A stretch of 64,000 bases of DNA. It comes from Mycolicibacterium sp. 018/SC-01/001. Lineage in GTDB: Bacteria > Actinomycetota > Actinomycetes > Mycobacteriales > Mycobacteriaceae. The position numbers and the translations under genes are program-made. How positions within the stretch are numbered: position 1 is the first letter of the stretch; every line of letters starts with the position of its first letter. Positions 60,472-64,000 of this stretch are shown here, piece by piece. The stretch covers positions 19,366 to 83,365 of the forward strand of contig NZ_VKAA01000024.1 in NCBI RefSeq assembly GCF_007096635.1. Reading direction: 5' to 3'. Below the pieces are notes generated by a model. That model was not told the DNA's origin and ran no database searches. It was given only the letters and a program-made list of their open reading frames with translations.

Positions 60472-61713
60472 ATGACACGTAAAGCTGTGATCTCCGGCGC
60501 GAGCATCGCCGGCCCTGTTCTGGCGTTCTGGCTGGCCGAGGCGGGCTGGCACGTCACAGTTGTCGAGCGCGCAGATCAGTTGCGCACCAGCGGTTATCCT
60601 GTCGACGTCCGTGGTGCCGCCGTCGACGTCGTGACCCGGATGGGTCTTCACGAGCAGTTGGTCGAGCATCGCTACCGACACGTGCCCGTGGCTCTGCTCA
60701 GCCCGCGCGGTCACCGTCTCTGCACGCTCGATTACGGCAATCTGCTCGGCTCCTCGGGGGAAGGTGACGTCGAGATCTCCCGGGCAGAACTGAGTGCGGT
60801 GCTTTTCCAGGCGAGCGCCGACAGGGTCGAATACGTGTTCTCCGAGTCGATCACCGCACTGCGCGAACTCGATTCCGGGATCGAGGTGACGTTCGAACGC
60901 CGTCCCGCCGAGATCGTCGACGTCGTGATCGGCGCCGACGGGATCCACTCGAACGTCCGCGCGCTCGCTTTCGGCCCGGAGGATCGCTATCTACGTCACC
61001 TGGGGCCCTACGTGGCGGTCTGGGATCTGCCCGACGATGCATTCGCACCGGGGGCCGGGTTCTTCTACTCGCATCCGGGACGCACCGTGCTCGTCGAACG
61101 CCCCTTCGACGGCGCGCCAGGTCGCGCGTTCGCGACGTTCGTGCATCCGGCGCCGGGCACGATCGATCGTCGCGACAGCGCCGCCGTCGCCGATGCGTTC
61201 CGCACTGCCTTCGCCGAGGATCGCTGGCGCACAGCGGAAGTCCTTGACACCATGAGCGATTCGGGCGACGTCTACGTCGACACGGTCAGTCAAGTGCGCA
61301 TGCCGCGTTGGAGCGAGGGTCGGGTCGCACTGGTCGGTGACGCGGCCTACGCGCCGGCGTTCCTCTCGGGTCAGGGCACCAGCATCGCGATCGCGGGCGC
61401 CTATGTGCTGGCACGTGAGCTGTGCGCACACGAGCGGCCGCAGGACGCCTTCATCGCCTACGAACGCCGTCTGCGCGACTACGTCACCAAGAATCAGGAC
61501 CTGGCACTGCGTACCGACGGCACCGTGCTCGCGCGCACGCCCGGTCAACTCCTGCGGCGCAACGCAAAGCTGTGCGCGGTGCCCCTGCTGCAGCGGCTCG
61601 GCCTGATTGGCCTACTGCAGAAGCCGCTTCGCAGTGCTGCGACGAGCCTCGAGTTGACCGACGACGACCTGGGCCGTCCGTCAGAGATCTTGCAGCGCAG
61701 CGCTGGTCGATGA
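60472..61713 (+). CDS. FAD-dependent aromatic monooxygenase
   Basis: The 413-residue flavoprotein has the three motifs of class A hydroxylases: an N-terminal dinucleotide fold in AVISGASIAGPVLAFWLAEAG, the DG motif in VVIGADGIHSNVRALAF and the GD motif in GRVALVGDAAYAPAFLSGQG. The overall pattern resembles TetX-like and mycobacterial Rv0575c-like oxidoreductases acting on aromatic or polycyclic compounds. Its stop overlaps the exporter's ATG (ATGA), and the TetR gene is divergent. A role in modifying a toxic compound before export is inferred from the context. Confidence 0.9.
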   Translation: MTRKAVISGASIAGPVLAFWLAEAGWHVTVVERADQLRTSGYPVDVRGAAVDVVTRMGLHEQLVEHRYRHVPVALLSPRGHRLCTLDYGNLLGSSGEGDVEISRAELSAVLFQASADRVEYVFSESITALRELDSGIEVTFERRPAEIVDVVIGADGIHSNVRALAFGPEDRYLRHLGPYVAVWDLPDDAFAPGAGFFYSHPGRTVLVERPFDGAPGRAFATFVHPAPGTIDRRDSAAVADAFRTAFAEDRWRTAEVLDTMSDSGDVYVDTVSQVRMPRWSEGRVALVGDAAYAPAFLSGQGTSIAIAGAYVLARELCAHERPQDAFIAYERRLRDYVTKNQDLALRTDGTVLARTPGQLLRRNAKLCAVPLLQRLGLIGLLQKPLRSAATSLELTDDDLGRPSEILQRSAGR

Positions 61714-63152
61714 AGAAAATCGTCCGGTGGTCGGCGGTTCTGATCCTCGCCAACGTCGTCGCCGACGTGGTGGTGGGGTCACCGATGATGGTCATCCCGC
61801 ATCTGCTGGATCGCTTCGACACCGATGAGGGGGCCTGGCTGACGACGAGCGCGCTGCTCGCCGGCGCCATCTGGTCGCCTCTATTGGCCAAGGCCGCCGA
61901 CGTCCACGGCAAGCGCAGAATGCTCGTCGGTACTTTGCTGGTTGCGTGCGGGGGAGCGCTTCTGTGCGTCGTCGCACCCACCCTGTGGATCTTCATACTG
62001 GGTCGCGTCCTCCAGGGGGCAGGCTATGCCGCGGCGTTCCTGACCGTCGCCCTCGTCGTGCAGGTGCGTCCGCCGCGCGAGGCGATGTTCGTGGTGGGGC
62101 TGGTGACGTCCAGCTCGTCGGTCGTGGGCATGATCGAGCCGGTGCTGATGACGCCTGTCATCGAGCGCTTCGGCGACCGCGGCGTCTTCGTCGTGGCGGG
62201 TCTCCTTTCCGTAGTCGCGGCGGTGGGCGTGGCGAAGGTGCTGCCTGAGTCGCCGGTCCGTTCTGCTGGTCGCGTCGATGTCCCAGGAGCGCTACTGCTC
62301 GGCGGCTGTCTCGGTGGCGTCCTCGGTTACGTCAGTCTGGGCCGCGACTCCGGCTGGCTGTCAGCGTGGCCATCCGTTTTGCTGGCCGCAGGCCTGATCG
62401 CATTGGCGGGGTGGCTTGTTCGCTCCTATCGGATCGCCGAGCCGATCGTCGACCTGCGGTCACTGAGTCGCCCAGTACTTCTCACGCTGGCGGCGCTGGT
62501 GCTGGCCGGCGGGGCGTTCCGCTGCCTTCTGCATCTGTTCGGGGTGATCGGTCACGTGCCTGCCGAGCTCGATCTGGGCTATGGGCTCGCCGGGGCCGTT
62601 GCGGCGCTCTTCGCCGTGGCCAACCTCGGCATCGCGGTTGGAGGTGTCACGTCGGGCTGGCTGGCGGGACGGATCGGGCCGGCGGCCACCCTACTGGGCG
62701 GCATCGCCCTCAGCGCTGCGGCCACGGTCGCGATGACCGTCGGGGTGTCGGTTCTGCCTGTGGCGCTCGCTTGCGCTGCCGGGCTGGGGGCGGCGGCGGG
62801 CGCGATCGGAGCGTCCGGCTACATCGTGGCGACGCGCCATACGGCACCCGAACGGCAGGGCACCGTTGCCGGTCTGGTGTCGGTCGTGATGGCGCTCGGG
62901 GCAGCCGTGCTGACCATTGCCGGTGCCGAAATCCTCGAGGCGGCAACCATTCCCGGTGCTGCAGTAGCAGGCGCTAAGGTGTGTACGGCGGCCGGCGTTC
63001 TCACCTACATCGGCATGGCGGCCGTGCTGCTGCTGGCTGCGGCGGTGCCGGCAGCAGCGCTGGCCCGCGGCCGTTACGCCGCGACCGGCGTGGTCGCTTG
63101 CAGCACCGCCTCGACGAGCGCGTCGGCACGCAGGTGTTCGAAGCGCTGGTAG
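61710..63152 (+). CDS. MFS drug-efflux-type transporter
   Basis: The 480-residue protein has 12-14 hydrophobic segments. The cytoplasmic motif A appears as LAKAADVHGKRRMLVG between helices 2 and 3, and GRVLQGAGYAAAFLTVALVV is the next conserved region, as in the DHA2/EmrB-type exporters. It is coupled to the monooxygenase gene. The last ~26 residues (CSTASTSASARRCSKRW) are encoded opposite the end of the DUF1330 gene and do not look like a membrane-protein terminus, so an ancestral stop may have been lost. Confidence 0.88.
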   Translation: MKKIVRWSAVLILANVVADVVVGSPMMVIPHLLDRFDTDEGAWLTTSALLAGAIWSPLLAKAADVHGKRRMLVGTLLVACGGALLCVVAPTLWIFILGRVLQGAGYAAAFLTVALVVQVRPPREAMFVVGLVTSSSSVVGMIEPVLMTPVIERFGDRGVFVVAGLLSVVAAVGVAKVLPESPVRSAGRVDVPGALLLGGCLGGVLGYVSLGRDSGWLSAWPSVLLAAGLIALAGWLVRSYRIAEPIVDLRSLSRPVLLTLAALVLAGGAFRCLLHLFGVIGHVPAELDLGYGLAGAVAALFAVANLGIAVGGVTSGWLAGRIGPAATLLGGIALSAAATVAMTVGVSVLPVALACAAGLGAAAGAIGASGYIVATRHTAPERQGTVAGLVSVVMALGAAVLTIAGAEILEAATIPGAAVAGAKVCTAAGVLTYIGMAAVLLLAAAVPAAALARGRYAATGVVACSTASTSASARRCSKRW

Positions 63153-63445
63153 TCGGGATCGTCGATCATGTCGAGAAAATGCTGACGGCTGGGGTAGCGC
63201 ACCAGCAGGACCATGTCCCAGTCCTGGCCCGGCTCGGCCGCCAATGCGACACCACCGGCGCCGGCATAGAGCACGTCGACCCCGTACCGGCTCTGCACAC
63301 CGGACGTACCGAACTGCTCGATGTACCGGGCGTAGGTGTCCTGGCCTCCATCGGGCCTGAAGCGCAACAGATTCAGCATCACCACGGGCCCCTCGCTGTC
63401 TTCGGCGAGGTATGCATCGAGCGTTGAAGCGTCGAGTGCGATCAT
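63074..63445 (-). CDS. DUF1330 family protein
   Basis: The 123-residue protein has the ferredoxin-like dimeric alpha-beta barrel pattern of DUF1330: GPVVMLNLLRFRPDGGQDTYARYIEQFG, VDVLYAGAGGVALAAEPGQDWDMVLLVRYPSRQHFLDMIDDPDYQ. The ATG is preceded by GGAGAG. Seventy-nine bases of its 3' end overlap the convergent exporter gene. The family's biochemical role is unknown. Confidence 0.87.
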   Translation of the reverse strand: MIALDASTLDAYLAEDSEGPVVMLNLLRFRPDGGQDTYARYIEQFGTSGVQSRYGVDVLYAGAGGVALAAEPGQDWDMVLLVRYPSRQHFLDMIDDPDYQRFEHLRADALVEAVLQATTPVAA

Positions 63446-63465
63446 CGTCTCTCCTTCGTTGTCTG

Positions 63466-63491
63466 CCCCCACGCGGAACACTAAGCGGGGG
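63466..63491 (-). terminator. Hairpin between the HNH gene and the DUF1330 gene
   Basis: On the plus strand CCCCC-A-CGC (63466-63474) pairs with GCGGGGG (63485-63491), with one bulged A and a 10-nt loop. It lies just after the HNH stop on the minus strand and could end that transcript, although no U tract follows. A TAGTGT sequence inside the loop might instead be the DUF1330 -10 box. Confidence 0.4.
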
Positions 63492-63519
63492 TACCGACAG
63501 AAACGTCCGGCACTCTGAG

Positions 63520-64000
63520 TCAGTCGTCGGGTGGGCGGGGTTCGTAGGGTTGGTACCACCACCATCGGGCGCGTTCGCCGGTCGGGCCGGGGCACGGTGT
63601 GACGTCCGGCGGAGGCCGTGTCGGGGTTCTGGCCAGCGACGCTGAGGTCAGGGCTCGGCCGGCGGCGTCGGTGACGACGAGTTGATCGGCGGGGCCAGTC
63701 AGCGTGATGAGTCCGCGGTGATGGGCGCGGTGGTGATACGGGCACACCAGGGCGAGGTTCCAGAGTTCGGTGGGTCCGCCGTCCTCCCAGTGCACCAGGT
63801 GGTGGGCGTGCAACGCGCGGGTGGCCCCGCAGCCGGGGACCACGCAGGTGCGGTCGCGGTGCTCCAGCGCGCGGCGTAGCCGCCGGTTGACCGTGCGGGT
63901 GGATCGTCCCGCGCCGATCACCTGCCCGTCGCGGTGAAACCAGGCCTCGCAGGTGGCGTCGCAGGTCAGGTACTGCCGGTCGGCGTCGGTCAGGACGGGG
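63520..64000 (-). CDS. HNH endonuclease, 13E12/DUF222 repeat family (5' end outside window)
   Basis: The frame is open to the right edge, giving the C-terminal 159 residues. The HNH motif is complete: CVVPGCGATRALHAHHLVHW, the central Asn in ELWNLALVCPYHHRAHHRG, with cysteines for a structural zinc. Upstream LTCDATCEAWFHRDGQVIGAG and RTVNRRLRRALEHRD are characteristic of the mycobacterial 13E12 repeat family, whose full members have a DUF222 domain N-terminal to the nuclease. These genes occur in many copies per genome and are thought to be mobile or selfish. The truncation is due to the window edge. Confidence 0.9.
   Translation of the reverse strand, partial: PVLTDADRQYLTCDATCEAWFHRDGQVIGAGRSTRTVNRRLRRALEHRDRTCVVPGCGATRALHAHHLVHWEDGGPTELWNLALVCPYHHRAHHRGLITLTGPADQLVVTDAAGRALTSASLARTPTRPPPDVTPCPGPTGERARWWWYQPYEPRPPDD

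Noticed and set aside
1..64000. tRNA genes, CRISPR arrays, insertion sequences, phage genes
   Set aside because: No cloverleaf, regular direct-repeat array, transposase motif or phage structural gene was recognised; regular repeats found are all within coding sequences.

Overview
The window is GC-rich (about two thirds G+C), densely coded, and reads as chromosome of a fast-growing mycobacterium (Mycolicibacterium type). The gene content and order match the M. tuberculosis Rv2097c-Rv2045c block: pafA-pafBC-tatAC-helY, pepE, the Rv2074/Rv2073c pair, cobalamin genes, fxsA-lnt-ppm1, rbpA and lppI/lipT. Many starts are GTG, and several genes have a TANNNT box 6-7 nt before the start codon, the pattern of leaderless mycobacterial mRNAs. 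No tRNA, rRNA, IS element or CRISPR array was seen. No gene-free stretch exceeds 300 bases; the longest (18655-18841, 22400-22639, 41403-41542) are described in the feature list.

Layout. 1-8773: proteasome/DNA-damage and export block (pafA cut by the left edge, a methyltransferase, pafB-pafC, tatA-tatC, helY, a DUF4333 protein). 8796-13416: exonuclease, pepE, an F420-type biliverdin reductase relative, an SDR and cobL. 13379-17704: a phosphotransferase-fold kinase and cobIJ-cobH-cobG on the minus strand. 17740-23876: accessory insert between cobG and cobN with an Rv3406-like dioxygenase, a complete osmoprotectant-type ABC transporter, a 32-residue membrane peptide, a VOC protein and an AraC regulator. 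23899-33255: cobN, two tandem PPOX proteins, fxsA, an amidohydrolase, separate lnt and ppm1, and rbpA. 33376-40698: small and membrane proteins, lppI, lipT, copper amine oxidase and a lipoprotein with three DUF4333-like modules. 40701-46532: gluconate genes (gntR-type, gntK, gntP), an RDD protein, a DoxX protein with an 11-residue-repeat tail, and xylB. 46536-59794: sugar-alcohol uptake and catabolism. 59796-63152: TetR, FAD monooxygenase and MFS exporter. The right edge holds a DUF1330 protein and a truncated HNH (13E12-type) endonuclease.

The most interesting system is the polyol locus. A SorC-type regulator and an SDR dehydrogenase (minus strand) diverge from an operon of a zinc dehydrogenase, a Tat-lipoprotein binding protein, two permeases, two different ATPases, a fused DhaK-DhaL kinase and an RpiB-type isomerase. 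It resembles the threitol/erythrulose pathway known from M. smegmatis: tetritol to erythrulose to erythrulose phosphate to erythrose 4-phosphate. Three 13-bp boxes lie in the divergent promoter and one covers the -35 hexamer. Both ATPases carry Glu where the Q-loop Gln is expected.

All functions are inferred from sequence motifs and remembered families; no database search was run.
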